Assembly: GCA_020402745.1 (NCBI GenBank)
Contig: JADBYZ010000002.1
Coordinates: 31,615-95,614 of the forward strand
Direction of reading: 5' to 3'
Length of the DNA stretch: 64,000 nt
Origin: Phenylobacterium sp.
GTDB taxonomy: Bacteria; Pseudomonadota; Alphaproteobacteria; Caulobacterales; Caulobacteraceae
This document shows, piece by piece, positions 54,578 to 62,009 of the stretch. Every line of letters starts with the position of its first letter. The stretch's first letter is position 1. The position numbers and the translations under genes are program-made. A model generated the notes under the pieces. It had not been told where the DNA came from, did no database searches, and saw only the letters and a list, made by a program, of their open reading frames with translations.

Positions 54578-55008
54578 CGGCTTCCGAACGCACCCGCATT
54601 CTGGTCGCGGCAGGCGGCGGTGCGCGCTGGATCGAGCGCGAACGCGATCACGCCGACCCTGTCACCCTGGGCGAGATGAAGCCGCCAGCCGTGCACCATC
54701 ACCAGGGGCCGCCGGGCGTGTCGTTCGAGAGCGCTACCGCCATGCGGCACGGGACCGGCCAGCATGACCTGGCCGATCGTCGTCGGGAGGCCTTCGCCAA
54801 GGAACTCGCCGAGCTTCTCAACACGCAGGCGGGGAAGGGCGAATACGAACACCTTGTCCTCGCCGCCCCGCCGCGCCTCCTGAAGGCGATCCGCGAGCGG
54901 CTTTCGGATACGGCGCGTGGGCGAATCCTGGCGGAGATCCCCAAGGACCTGCTGAAGGTCTCCAACCACGACATCAAGGACTGGCTCCGGGCGCCCGGCA
55001 TCCTCTGA
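54574..55008 (+). CDS. Host attachment protein-like (PF10116 family)
   Basis: 144 residues resembling the family first named for a plant-attachment role in Agrobacterium: TRILVAAGGGARWIERERD start, a His-rich centre, DLADRRREAFAKELAELLNTQAGKGEYEHLVLAAPPRLLKAIRERL and ILAEIPKDLLKVSNHDIKDWL, the conserved end. Real biochemical role unknown; the fold is thought to be related to release-factor-like proteins. Genes of this family often sit in Fnr/FixK regulons, as here. Followed by repeat copy 3. Confidence 0.8.
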   Translation: MTASERTRILVAAGGGARWIERERDHADPVTLGEMKPPAVHHHQGPPGVSFESATAMRHGTGQHDLADRRREAFAKELAELLNTQAGKGEYEHLVLAAPPRLLKAIRERLSDTARGRILAEIPKDLLKVSNHDIKDWLRAPGIL

Positions 55009-55021
55009 GGGCGTCCCGCTC

Positions 55022-55134
55022 GATCATGTTCCGATAAGTGGGAACCGGTTATCAGAGCGAAACATGATCTAACATATTGAAACGAAAGTCTGTTTTGTCC
55101 CTTTAGACGTTCCGTCTGAAAGGAACAGGCTCTG
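55022..55134 (+). repeat. Dispersed two-hairpin repeat, copy 3
   Basis: Third copy of the element, 113 bases, beginning GATCATGTTCCGATAAGTGG and ending GGAACAGGCTCTGG. Here it begins 13 bases after the upstream stop codon, not on it. The left palindrome is the cleanest of the three (GATCATGTT ... AACATGATC at 55061-55070). It separates the host-attachment gene from the PfkB kinase gene. Confidence 0.85.
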
Positions 55135-55190
55135 GCGGGAATCGGGGGTTCGGGTCCATCTGGTCGCGGGCGTCGCCAGGAGGCGTGAGC

Positions 55191-56156
55191 GTGACGAAGG
55201 CCAAACCTGCACCGGTCCTGGCGACCTTGACCCTCAATCCGGCCCTGGACCTCCAGACCGGCGTGGACATCGTCGAGCCAGAGAACAAGCTGCGCTGCGA
55301 CGTCGCCCGACAGGATGCGGGCGGCGGCGGCGTGAACGTCGCCCGGGTCCTGGGCCGGTTGGGTGGGAGGGCGACCTGCATCCTGCCCCTTGGCGGCCCG
55401 GCCGGACAGGCCCTCCAGGCCCGCCTCGCCGATGAGGGCCTGGACGCCCTGGTGGTCCCGATCGCCGGTGAAACCCGTCAGAGCTTCACCGTCTTCGATC
55501 GTTCGAGGGGGGCGGAGTTCCGCTTCGTCCTTCCAGGCCCCAAGCTGAAGGCCGGCGAGGTCCGCGCCCTAGAGACGGCGCTGGCGGACCTGTCGCCTGC
55601 TCCGGACGTCCTGGTGGTCAGCGGCAGCCTGCCGGCCGGCATGGATCCGACCCGCCTCGCCCGTCTAGCTGCGCGTGTGCGCCGCCAGGGCGTGAAGCTC
55701 GCCCTGGACGCTTCGGGCGAGGGGCTCGGGGCCGGACTGGAGGCCGGTGTCTGGCTCGTGAAACCCAACCTCCGGGAGTTGCAGCAGTGCCTCGGGCGGG
55801 ACCTGCCGGATCTTTCGTCGCAGCTCTCCGCCGCCCGCGGGCTGATCGATGACGGTCGCGCCGCCTGGGTGGCCCTGAGCCTCGGGCGCCAGGGCGCCCT
55901 GCTGGTCGGCGCCGGCTTCGCCGCCCACGCGCCCGCCTTGCCGATCACCCCGGTCTCCACAGTGGGCGCCGGGGACAGCTTCCTTGCGGGCCTCGTCTGG
56001 GAGCTTTCCCGGGGTCGCCCGCCGCGCCAGGCGCTGGCGACCGCTGTCGCCGCCGCCTCGGCGACCCTGATGTCGCCCGGTTCCGGCATGGCCCGCAGCG
56101 CCGATATCCGGCGCCTGAGGCCCGGAGTGCGGATTGAGGTCCTGGCGGGCGGTTAG
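55191..56156 (+). CDS. PfkB-family carbohydrate kinase (phosphofructokinase-2 / 1-phosphofructokinase type)
   Basis: 321 residues, ribokinase fold. TLTLNPALDLQTGV at the N-terminus, GGGGVNVARVLGRLGG (substrate loop), VSGSLPAGMDPTRL, KPNLRELQQCLG and the catalytic anion-hole motif STVGAGDSFLAGL. Most similar in layout to E. coli Pfk-2 and FruK; sugar not decidable. Start placed at GTG 55191 because AGGAGG at 55178-55183 is seven bases upstream; a GTG at 55185 is too close. Its last four bases overlap the convergent PAS gene. Confidence 0.85.
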   Translation: MTKAKPAPVLATLTLNPALDLQTGVDIVEPENKLRCDVARQDAGGGGVNVARVLGRLGGRATCILPLGGPAGQALQARLADEGLDALVVPIAGETRQSFTVFDRSRGAEFRFVLPGPKLKAGEVRALETALADLSPAPDVLVVSGSLPAGMDPTRLARLAARVRRQGVKLALDASGEGLGAGLEAGVWLVKPNLRELQQCLGRDLPDLSSQLSAARGLIDDGRAAWVALSLGRQGALLVGAGFAAHAPALPITPVSTVGAGDSFLAGLVWELSRGRPPRQALATAVAAASATLMSPGSGMARSADIRRLRPGVRIEVLAGG

Positions 56157-56581
56157 CCCTTCGCCAGGCCGCCGACCAGCATGCGCACCTCGCCCTCGCC
56201 CCAGGCGGGCAGGAGAAGACGCTGGCCGCCTCCCGCCGCATAGAGGGTGGGCCGCATCAGCTCCACTGTCGCGCTAGCCTGGGCGCGGAGGAGGGTGAAG
56301 ACCTCGGGCAGGTCGACGTCATCGAGGAAGAGCCCGAGCAGCAGGTCGCTCTGCACCGCTGGGGGGGCGACCTCCAGGTCGTTGAAGCGGAAACGTTCCG
56401 GCCGGCTGAAGACATCCAGAATGAAGGTCTCCGCGCCCGAGGCCTCGATCTTGATCTCCGAAAGGTCGTCCCAGAACGGAACCTCCGCCTGGCCGCGCTT
56501 CAGGCCCTCCCAGTAGGCGAGCAGCCGGGCGAGGGGAGGGGCCAGGGGGCCGTCGACGGCGAAGGGCGCGGCCTGGGTCAT
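56153..56581 (-). CDS. PAS-domain-like protein (PAS_5 group)
   Basis: 142 residues, single domain. The pattern LLAYWEGLKRGQAEVPFWDDLSEIKI ... FILDVFSRPERFRFNDL resembles the PAS_5 family common in Alphaproteobacteria, some members of which (for example Caulobacter MopJ) are cell-cycle signalling proteins. No kinase or output domain is present. Start MTQAAPF at 56581 follows GGAAGGACCC. Family assignment is tentative. Confidence 0.55.
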   Translation of the reverse strand: MTQAAPFAVDGPLAPPLARLLAYWEGLKRGQAEVPFWDDLSEIKIEASGAETFILDVFSRPERFRFNDLEVAPPAVQSDLLLGLFLDDVDLPEVFTLLRAQASATVELMRPTLYAAGGGQRLLLPAWGEGEVRMLVGGLAKG

Positions 56582-56793
56582 CAAGGGTCCTTCCGGGCGC
56601 TGCAGAATCTGGAGCCGCATCCTAGCTTCCGCCCGGAGAAGGTGAAAGCGCGGCGTCCGGTCAGTTGACCTTACGGCGTTCTGCCCTTTGGATGCGGGTG
56701 CGGCGGGGGTGGGAGCCGCAGTAGGGTGATTTCGAGCGTTCCCGACGCCCTGGCCATGAACCGGGTCGCGGTCCATTCTCAGGGAGTGAGTTC

Positions 56794-58238
56794 ATGTCCA
56801 GCGCCCAGGCCGACACCGTCGACCGGCTGCCGCTTCGCACCAAGTTCTTCTTCGGGATCGGATCCGTCGGCGACTCCATCATCCTCGCCACGGTCGGCTC
56901 CTACGCCATGCTCTACTACAACCAGATCCTGGGGTTGAGCGCCGTCCTCGCCGGCCTTGCGGTTTCCGCCAGCCTCATCTTCGACGGTTTTGCGGATCCC
57001 GTCATCGGATCCCTGTCAGACCGTACCCGCGGCCGGTTCGGCCGGCGCCACGGCTATCTCTTCCTCGCCCCGCTCCCCATCGCCCTGTCGGTCATCGCGG
57101 TCTTCAATCCGCCGCCAGGGGCCTCCGACTTGGTCCTCTTCCTCTGGTTCGCCCTGTCGGTGAGCTTCATGCGGGTCTCGATCAGCCTCTTCAACACGCC
57201 TCACCTGGCCCTCGGCGGGGAGTTGTCCAGCGACTACATCGAACGCTCTAAGGTGCTGAGCTGGAACAACTTCTTCACCTGGGCGGGGGGGCGGGCATGA
57301 ACTTCCTGGCGCTCCATTTCGTCTTCAAGGCCACCCCCGAGTATCCGAGGGGCCTCCTCAATCCTGAACCTTATGGCCCCTTTGCGGTTGCATGTGGACT
57401 TGCGGCGATGGCCCTGCTGCTCACCTCGGCCTGGTTTACCCGAGACCAGATCGCCCGTCTCCCGAAGGCGCCGGAACAACTTCCGCGGTTCAGCCCCCTG
57501 GAGTTCCTCAAGGATGTAGGAAAGGCTCTTGGGAACCGGAACTACATGTGGCTCCTCATTGCGTTCTTCTTCCTGTCGATGATGATTGGCGTCAGAAGCG
57601 GCCTGAACCTTTACGTCAACACCTTCTTCTGGGGTCTCACGAGCGAGCAGCTGAAGTGGTTCGTGATCGGCAGCTTCGTTGGCTACGCCACCGGCTTCCT
57701 GTTCGCGGCCCGCATGCACCGGCGCCTCGACAAGCGGCTGAACATGATCATCTGGGCCATCGTCTTCTCGATCGGCCCCGCCGTCCCCATGATCCTCGGC
57801 CTGACGGGCGTCCTGAGCGCCGAGACGCCGGGCCTGACGCCCATGCTCATCGCCTTCTCGGCGGTGGGGAACGCCGGCGCCAGCGTGCTCAGCATCACAG
57901 TGATGTCCGCCCTCGCCGACATTGCCGACGAGAACGAGCTCGCCCATGGGGTCCGCCAGGAAGGGGTCCTCTACTCAACCCGTAACCTCGCCGCCAAGAT
58001 CGACCAGGCCCTGGGCGCCGCCCTGGCCGGGTTCGCCCTCTGGGTGATCAGCTTCCCGCCGAAGGCCAAGCCGGGCACAGTGCCTGACGAGGTTCTCTAC
58101 AACCTCGTCTTCGTGGATGGGGTCCTCGCCACCATCCCCGGCCTCATCGCCGCCGTCTGTTACGCCCGCTACAACATCACCCGGGCGCGGTACGACGCCA
58201 CCAAGGCGGCCCTGGCGGCGCGAAGGGCGGCGGCCTGA
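56794..58238 (+). pseudogene. GPH-type sugar (glycoside/pentoside) transporter split by a frameshift in a G run
   Basis: Two frames together encode one MFS/GPH symporter of about 480 residues. The first (56794-57300) has LPLRTKFFFGIGSVGDSIILATVGSYAMLYYNQILG and the loop DPVIGSLSDRTRGRFGRRHGY and stops after NNFFTWAGGRA. The second (57297-58238) continues NFLALHFVFKATPEYPRGLLNPEPYG and carries the remaining spans. The break lies in a run of seven G at 57286-57292: one more G would join the two as NNFFTWAGGAGMNF. The downstream ATG overlaps the upstream TGA (ATGA), so coupled translation of two half-transporters is also conceivable. Sequencing error, phase variation and true inactivation cannot be told apart here. 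Confidence 0.8.
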
Positions 58239-58299
58239 GGGCCTCCGCCTTTCCGGGCTTGGCGCCGGGCGCAGCCCGTGGCATCGCTCCGCCCGGCCA

Positions 58300-58376
58300 G
58301 GCCCGGTAGCTCAGCAGGATAGAGCAGCGCTTTCCTAAAGCGAAGGTCGGGGGTTCGAGTCCCTCCCGGGCCGCCA
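58300..58376 (+). tRNA. tRNA-Arg (anticodon CCU)
   Basis: 77-base cloverleaf with encoded CCA: acceptor GGCCCGG/CCGGGCC, D stem GCTC...GAGC, anticodon loop TTCCTAA giving CCT at positions 34-36, T arm GGGGGTTCGAGTCCCTC, discriminator G. The bottom pair of the anticodon stem is a G-A mismatch. It reads AGG codons. Confidence 0.93.
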
Positions 58377-58478
58377 GGCGGTCTCGTTCCCGGGTCGTGT
58401 TTAACGATTCGTTGAATTGTCTTGGCCTCGGACCTGGGCGAAGGTTCCACGGTCTGGGACGGGAACGGAGGGCGCTTT

Positions 58479-58907
58479 ATGCTGATCTCACAGATTCTTC
58501 GGGCCAAGGGCGATGCGGTGTTCACCGTCGCGCCCACAAATACGGTCGGCCGGGTTGCCGAGCTCCTGCACTCCAAACGTATCGGCGCCCTGGTGGTGAC
58601 GGAGGGTGATCGCGTGGTGGGCATTGTCTCGGAACGCGACATCGTCCGGGCGGTGGCGGGCGGCGACGGCAAGGTCACCTCGCGCCCGGTTTCCGCCTAC
58701 ATGACGGCGGACGTGGTGTTCGCAGAGCCGGGCGAAACCCTGGATTCGCTGCTCTCACGCATGACCGACCGGCGGTTTCGCCACCTGCCGGTCGTCCAGG
58801 CCGGGCGGCTGGTCGGCATTGTCTCCATCGGCGACCTGGTGAAATGGAAGATTTCCGAGGTCGAGGCCGAGGCGCACGGCCTGAAGGCCTACATCGCCGG
58901 GAGTTGA
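58479..58907 (+). CDS. Two-CBS-domain protein
   Basis: 142 residues with a CBS pair: GDAVFTVAPTNTVGRVAELLHSKRIGALVVTEGDRVVGIVSERDIVRAVA and TSRPVSAYMTADVVFAEPGETLDSLLSRMTDRRFRHLPVVQAGRLVGIVSIGDLVKW. Stand-alone CBS pairs bind adenine nucleotides or SAM and regulate partner enzymes or channels. ATG 58479 is preceded by GGAGGGC; longer frame upstream lacks a ribosome site. Last gene before the island. Confidence 0.85.
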   Translation: MLISQILRAKGDAVFTVAPTNTVGRVAELLHSKRIGALVVTEGDRVVGIVSERDIVRAVAGGDGKVTSRPVSAYMTADVVFAEPGETLDSLLSRMTDRRFRHLPVVQAGRLVGIVSIGDLVKWKISEVEAEAHGLKAYIAGS

Positions 58908-58924
58908 TCTCGAGGAGAGCTTCC

Positions 58925-58947
58925 TGGTGGAGCCGAGGGGAATCGAA
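58925..58947 (-). other. Island boundary: displaced 3' end of an alanine-type acceptor RNA (attachment site)
   Basis: On the minus strand this reads TTCGATTCCCC followed by TCGGCTCCACCA: the T-loop, 3' acceptor strand (with the U of a G3-U70 pair), discriminator A and CCA of tmRNA or tRNA-Ala. The upstream T-stem half is absent, so it is only the 3' tail. Such a tail next to a recombinase-bearing region is the classic left-over of integration into the 3' end of an RNA gene. By strand logic the intact RNA gene should lie beyond the right edge of the window. Confidence 0.7.
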
Positions 58948-59034
58948 ACACCCCTTGTTTTTCCAGGGTTTTTTCTGACCGAATGTTACAGGTGAGATTG
59001 TCGTTTGTAGCAGTCTCGGACCGGATCGCAAGGG

Positions 59035-59847
59035 CTATGCGGCTCCAATCAACGGAAGGGCTGCGGCCATCAACTCGCCAAACTGGGGTGTCAGCAATGC
59101 GCCTGCCGCTACTTCCTCAACGATGTTGCGAAGGGACTTCAGGCTTTCTCTCACGATCACGGCGCTAGGCGCGGGCTTGCTCAGCTGGGGCCGGATCGTC
59201 TCGATTTCCGCGCGGATCGCGGCTCTAGCCTGCTCGCTAAGGTCCACTTCGGCAGCAGCCCGATCAAACGCATCTAACGCCTGCTGCATGGAGCCAATAT
59301 CCAGTATGTTGGCGCTCTGCTGATGGGCATGGTTTCCCGCCTGCTGGATGTTTCCAACGGTCGCGCCATCGCCCACGTTGACGGTGTTGCTGGTCACAGA
59401 AACCTCCTCACGTGGCAAGCGGGGCCGCCATACGCCTGAACCGAACTCATATAGTTCTGCCAGCGGGTAGGCATCACCTCTATCGAGGATTTCGGCTAGG
59501 GCGTCTTCTGCGGCAGCCCCGTTTTGAGCGCCGCCAGACAGGACCGGTGCTCGGCTTTCTTTCATGAAATCGGCCAAGGAACCCCGGATGACATGACCAT
59601 GCTCGTTCCAGCTAGAGGTTACGTCGCCGGGCAAGCCCATCACCTCGGAAGGGCAACAATCAGCCAAATCCGCGAGGTGCTCATTGCGGACCTGTGCCCG
59701 CTGTTCTAGGCGGGGGCCGCTCTTTAGCAGGCCTCGGGCGGAGGACTCTGCCATGACTTGGCGCTGCGCCTCGGCCAACTGCCCGGACGCTTTCTCGGCG
59801 TGACGTTGAATACGCCGATCAAAAGCGTCGCGAAAGGCCACGCTCAC
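59035..59847 (-). CDS. Island gene B: hinge-containing protein with helical C-terminal domain
   Basis: 270 residues. N-terminal part (about 1-145) helical and without known motifs. Residues about 150-175 form a low-complexity hinge (SVTSNTVNVGDGATVGNIQQ then AGNHAHQQS). The last 95 residues are a helical module (DAFDRAAAEVDLSEQARAAI ... VIVRESLKSLRNIVEEVAAG). That hinge-plus-helices layout is like the end of AbiTii-type abortive-infection proteins, as far as I can judge by eye. GTG start overlaps the stop of gene A (GTGA), so the two are a coupled pair. No hydrophobic span, apart from a weakly hydrophobic end. Role in defence is an inference from layout and island context. Confidence 0.65.
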   Translation of the reverse strand: MSVAFRDAFDRRIQRHAEKASGQLAEAQRQVMAESSARGLLKSGPRLEQRAQVRNEHLADLADCCPSEVMGLPGDVTSSWNEHGHVIRGSLADFMKESRAPVLSGGAQNGAAAEDALAEILDRGDAYPLAELYEFGSGVWRPRLPREEVSVTSNTVNVGDGATVGNIQQAGNHAHQQSANILDIGSMQQALDAFDRAAAEVDLSEQARAAIRAEIETIRPQLSKPAPSAVIVRESLKSLRNIVEEVAAGALLTPQFGELMAAALPLIGAA

Positions 59848-60395
59848 TCTGCGTTCCCCCGCTGGGCTGAGTTAGCGCCGGACTGCTGGACGTTCCCCAC
59901 TTGGGAGTCGGTGATATTCGCCACGTTGATTATGACCGGTGAGCTTGGATCACCTGGCAGCGTGTACATCCCAAGCTCGTATTCTCGGAACACCTCGCCT
60001 TGCAGATCAATGAGGTTCGCACGCACCACGTCAGCGCGACTGTCTCCGGTTGATGCGCTGGACGCGAACGCCGGATCGGGCGCGGGCACTAACTGTGTCA
60101 CCAGCGCGTCGCGGTGTGCGGCGAGCAACTCCGATGCCGCTCCTAGCAAATCACACTCAGTCAGCGTTCCCCGGGCGGACATCTTGCGGCACTCACCCAA
60201 CGCGAGTTCCATCGCTGATACAAACTGGACTTTCGCCAAGTGCTCTCGTTGATGGCGATGCGCTGAACCCTCGAAGGCCCCGTGTTTCACAGCCTGAAGG
60301 TTAAGCTGCTGCTTGGCCTCTTCCGCCGAATCGAGGGCCACCCCGAGAAGTCGCCCGAGCCGCCGCCTGAAGGCATCCAAGGTTGGTTCGCCCAT
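59844..60395 (-). CDS. Island gene A: hinge-ending helical protein, partner of gene B
   Basis: 183 residues. Mostly helical N-terminal 110 residues (RRRLGRLLGVALDSAEEAKQ; HLAKVQFVSAMELALGECRKM). It then has a segment that parallels gene B (REYELGMYTLPGDPSSPVIINVANI) and ends in the hinge sequence TDSQVGNVQQSGANSAQ. Gene B has ELYEFGSGVWRPRLP and then its own VGNIQQ hinge at the matching point, so the two share a local homologous stretch around the hinge. In A translation stops there; in B an extra helical domain follows. No known domain otherwise. Follows the DUF2188 gene by four bases. Confidence 0.65.
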   Translation of the reverse strand: MGEPTLDAFRRRLGRLLGVALDSAEEAKQQLNLQAVKHGAFEGSAHRHQREHLAKVQFVSAMELALGECRKMSARGTLTECDLLGAASELLAAHRDALVTQLVPAPDPAFASSASTGDSRADVVRANLIDLQGEVFREYELGMYTLPGDPSSPVIINVANITDSQVGNVQQSGANSAQRGNAE

Positions 60396-60399
60396 TGTG

Positions 60400-60642
60400 C
60401 TATTTCATATCCCGAGGGGGGAAGGGGTCATTGCCCGGTGCAATCGTATCACTGTCGCGGAACTTGCCGTCGCGCCCCTGGGTGACGACCTCGCCACCAC
60501 CTGCATTGGCCACGATCTGCCGGGCTGCGGCATGAGCTTCGGCTTGGGTATCGAAGACGCGGCTAGCGCGCTTCGCGCCAGGAGCCTTCACGGCCCAACC
60601 CTCGGGATGGTTCACCACGAACCGGTCGCTCTTCTTGACCAT
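60400..60642 (-). CDS. DUF2188 family protein
   Basis: 80 residues. DRFVVNHPEGWAVKAPGAKRASRVFDTQAEAHAAARQIVANAGGGEVVTQGRDGKFRDSDT follows the DUF2188 pattern: short beta hairpins with W-V/VK and a conserved G-R-D-G-K-F-R-D end. Function unknown; frequent in mobile regions. First gene of the three-gene minus unit with A and B. ATG at 60642 follows AGAGGGGCC; an earlier start has no such site. The 276 bases upstream to 60918 hold only the presumed promoter of this unit. Confidence 0.75.
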   Translation of the reverse strand: MVKKSDRFVVNHPEGWAVKAPGAKRASRVFDTQAEAHAAARQIVANAGGGEVVTQGRDGKFRDSDTIAPGNDPFPPRDMK

Positions 60643-60918
60643 TGAAGGCCCCTCTTTCTGAACACTCTGACCATAGGTGGGGAACCGGCACTTTGCGGTC
60701 AAGCGTTCGTGGTGCGTTCTTTTTCTGGATTGACGATGGCCCCGCCTCTAGTCTCGTCCGCCCGAGGCTCGCGGGTTCTTTGCGCGCCACAGTAAGACGC
60801 GAGCAACACCGCTATGAAGGTGGCGGATTCTGCGCCAGATAGGGCCCATGAGCCAACCGGAAGTCACTAGGCGACTCGACGCGCCGCACTCCGCACAGGT
60901 GGATGCGAGGCGGAGACG

Positions 60919-61215
60919 GATCGGCATGGGAGTATGCCCGATGTCATTATCTACGACACCGAGAGAAGCTGGCTTGTCCTTGCGAAGGCGGTGGCCAGTC
61001 ACGGCCCTGTCGATGGAAAGCGGTGAGACAAATTGAAACACCTTTTCGGGGGCGCGAAGGCTGGGCTTGTCTACGTCACCCCTTTCCCGACGAGGGCGGT
61101 TAGGGCGAGGTATCTCACCGAGGTTACGTGGGAAACCGAAGTCTGGGTCTCAGAAGCGCCGACCCACCTCGTTCATTTCAACGGCGTCCGTTTCCTTGGA
61201 CCATATGAAAACTAG
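60919..61215 (+). pseudogene. Remnant of a BsuBI/PstI-type restriction endonuclease (C-terminal domain)
   Basis: In one frame the DNA reads DRHGSMPDVIIYDTERSW then LVLAKAVASHGPVDGKR, a TGA stop at 61024-61026, and DKLKHLFGGAKAGLVYVTPF followed by TEVTWETEVWVSEAP and HLVHFNGVRFLGPYEN. This matches block for block the C-terminal nuclease domain of the BsuBI/PstI family (PDVV-Y, EAV-SHGP--KR, TAFP, WETEVW, HFNG-RFLGP). Two lesions: the in-frame TGA, and Lys instead of the catalytic Glu in the EAV motif (AKAV). The N-terminal two thirds is missing and no partner methylase is visible, so the enzyme is dead. Confidence 0.82.
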
Positions 61216-61454
61216 TCACCCGACGACCTAGTTTTGGCCCGCTGTCGCGCGACTCCACCTGAGACTTCTTGGAGAAGGGTCGCCCCCATCGGGGGCCGGT
61301 CAGCGTCCTCCGGTCAAAAAAGGCATCGCCTCATTTGGGTATACCCTCACGAGACAGCAACGCGAGACGCCTTAAGCGTACCAATAGGGTTGACTTGGGA
61401 TTCTGGGACGGGCTAAGTCTCGAACTCTAGAGCCTATTGAGACAGGAGGCCGCA
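61216..61454. other. Gap before the serine recombinase
   Basis: 239 bases with no gene. TTGACT at 61390-61395 could be a -35 for the recombinase operon. Short inverted units around CTCGAACTCTAGAG (61423-61436) and the complementary GGGGGCCGG/CCCCCATCGGGGG near 61284-61302 might belong to a recombinase res-type site, but I cannot define one. Confidence 0.3.
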
Positions 61455-62009
61455 ATGGCGACCGTCGGTTATGCCCGTGTCAGTTCCACGGGACAGAGCT
61501 TGGAAGTCCAGGATGAGCAACTTCGTGCCGCAGGGTGCGAGAAGGTGTTCTCGGAGAAGGTGACGGGCACCACCACCGAGGGCCGCGAACAACTGGAGGC
61601 TGCCTTGGATTATGCGCGAGAGGGTGATGTGCTCATTGTCACCCGCCTTGACCGCCTCGCACGATCACTTGTCGATCTTCGCAAGATCATCGACCGGCTG
61701 ACCGCCAAGGGCTGCGCCTTCCGGGCGCTACAGCAGGGAGCCATCGACACCACCCGCTCTGATGGCCGGCTTATGCTCAACATTCTCGCGAGCTTTGCCG
61801 AGTTCGAGACGGACATCCGCAAGGAGCGGCAGATGGAAGGCATCGCAAAGGCCAAGGCTGCGAACCTCTACAAGGGACGCAAGCCGTCTGTCCCAGTGGA
61901 GGAAGTGCGGCGGCTCGCGGGCGAGGGCGTCGGCCCCACGGACATCGCGAAGCGGCTGGGGATCGGGCGGGCGTCAGTCTATCGCGCACTGTCACCTGAG
62001 GCCGCGTGA
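61455..62009 (+). CDS. Serine recombinase (resolvase/invertase family)
   Basis: 184 residues. TVGYARVSSTGQSLEVQDEQL holds the catalytic Ser, and IVTRLDRLARSLVDLRKIIDRL, NILASFAEFETDIRKERQMEGI give the rest of the active site and the long E helix. The C-terminal helix-turn-helix is RRLAGEGVGPTDIAKRLGIGRASVYRAL. Complete small resolvase-type enzyme. AGGAGG six bases before the ATG. Its stop overlaps the start of the polymerase gene (GTGA), so the two proteins are made together. Confidence 0.95.
   Translation: MATVGYARVSSTGQSLEVQDEQLRAAGCEKVFSEKVTGTTTEGREQLEAALDYAREGDVLIVTRLDRLARSLVDLRKIIDRLTAKGCAFRALQQGAIDTTRSDGRLMLNILASFAEFETDIRKERQMEGIAKAKAANLYKGRKPSVPVEEVRRLAGEGVGPTDIAKRLGIGRASVYRALSPEAA

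Noticed and set aside
60848-61036. Frame starting MSQPEVTRRLDAP over the restriction endonuclease remnant
   Set aside because: The neighbouring frame carries the recognisable BsuBI/PstI sequence; this one is out of frame with it and has no motifs.
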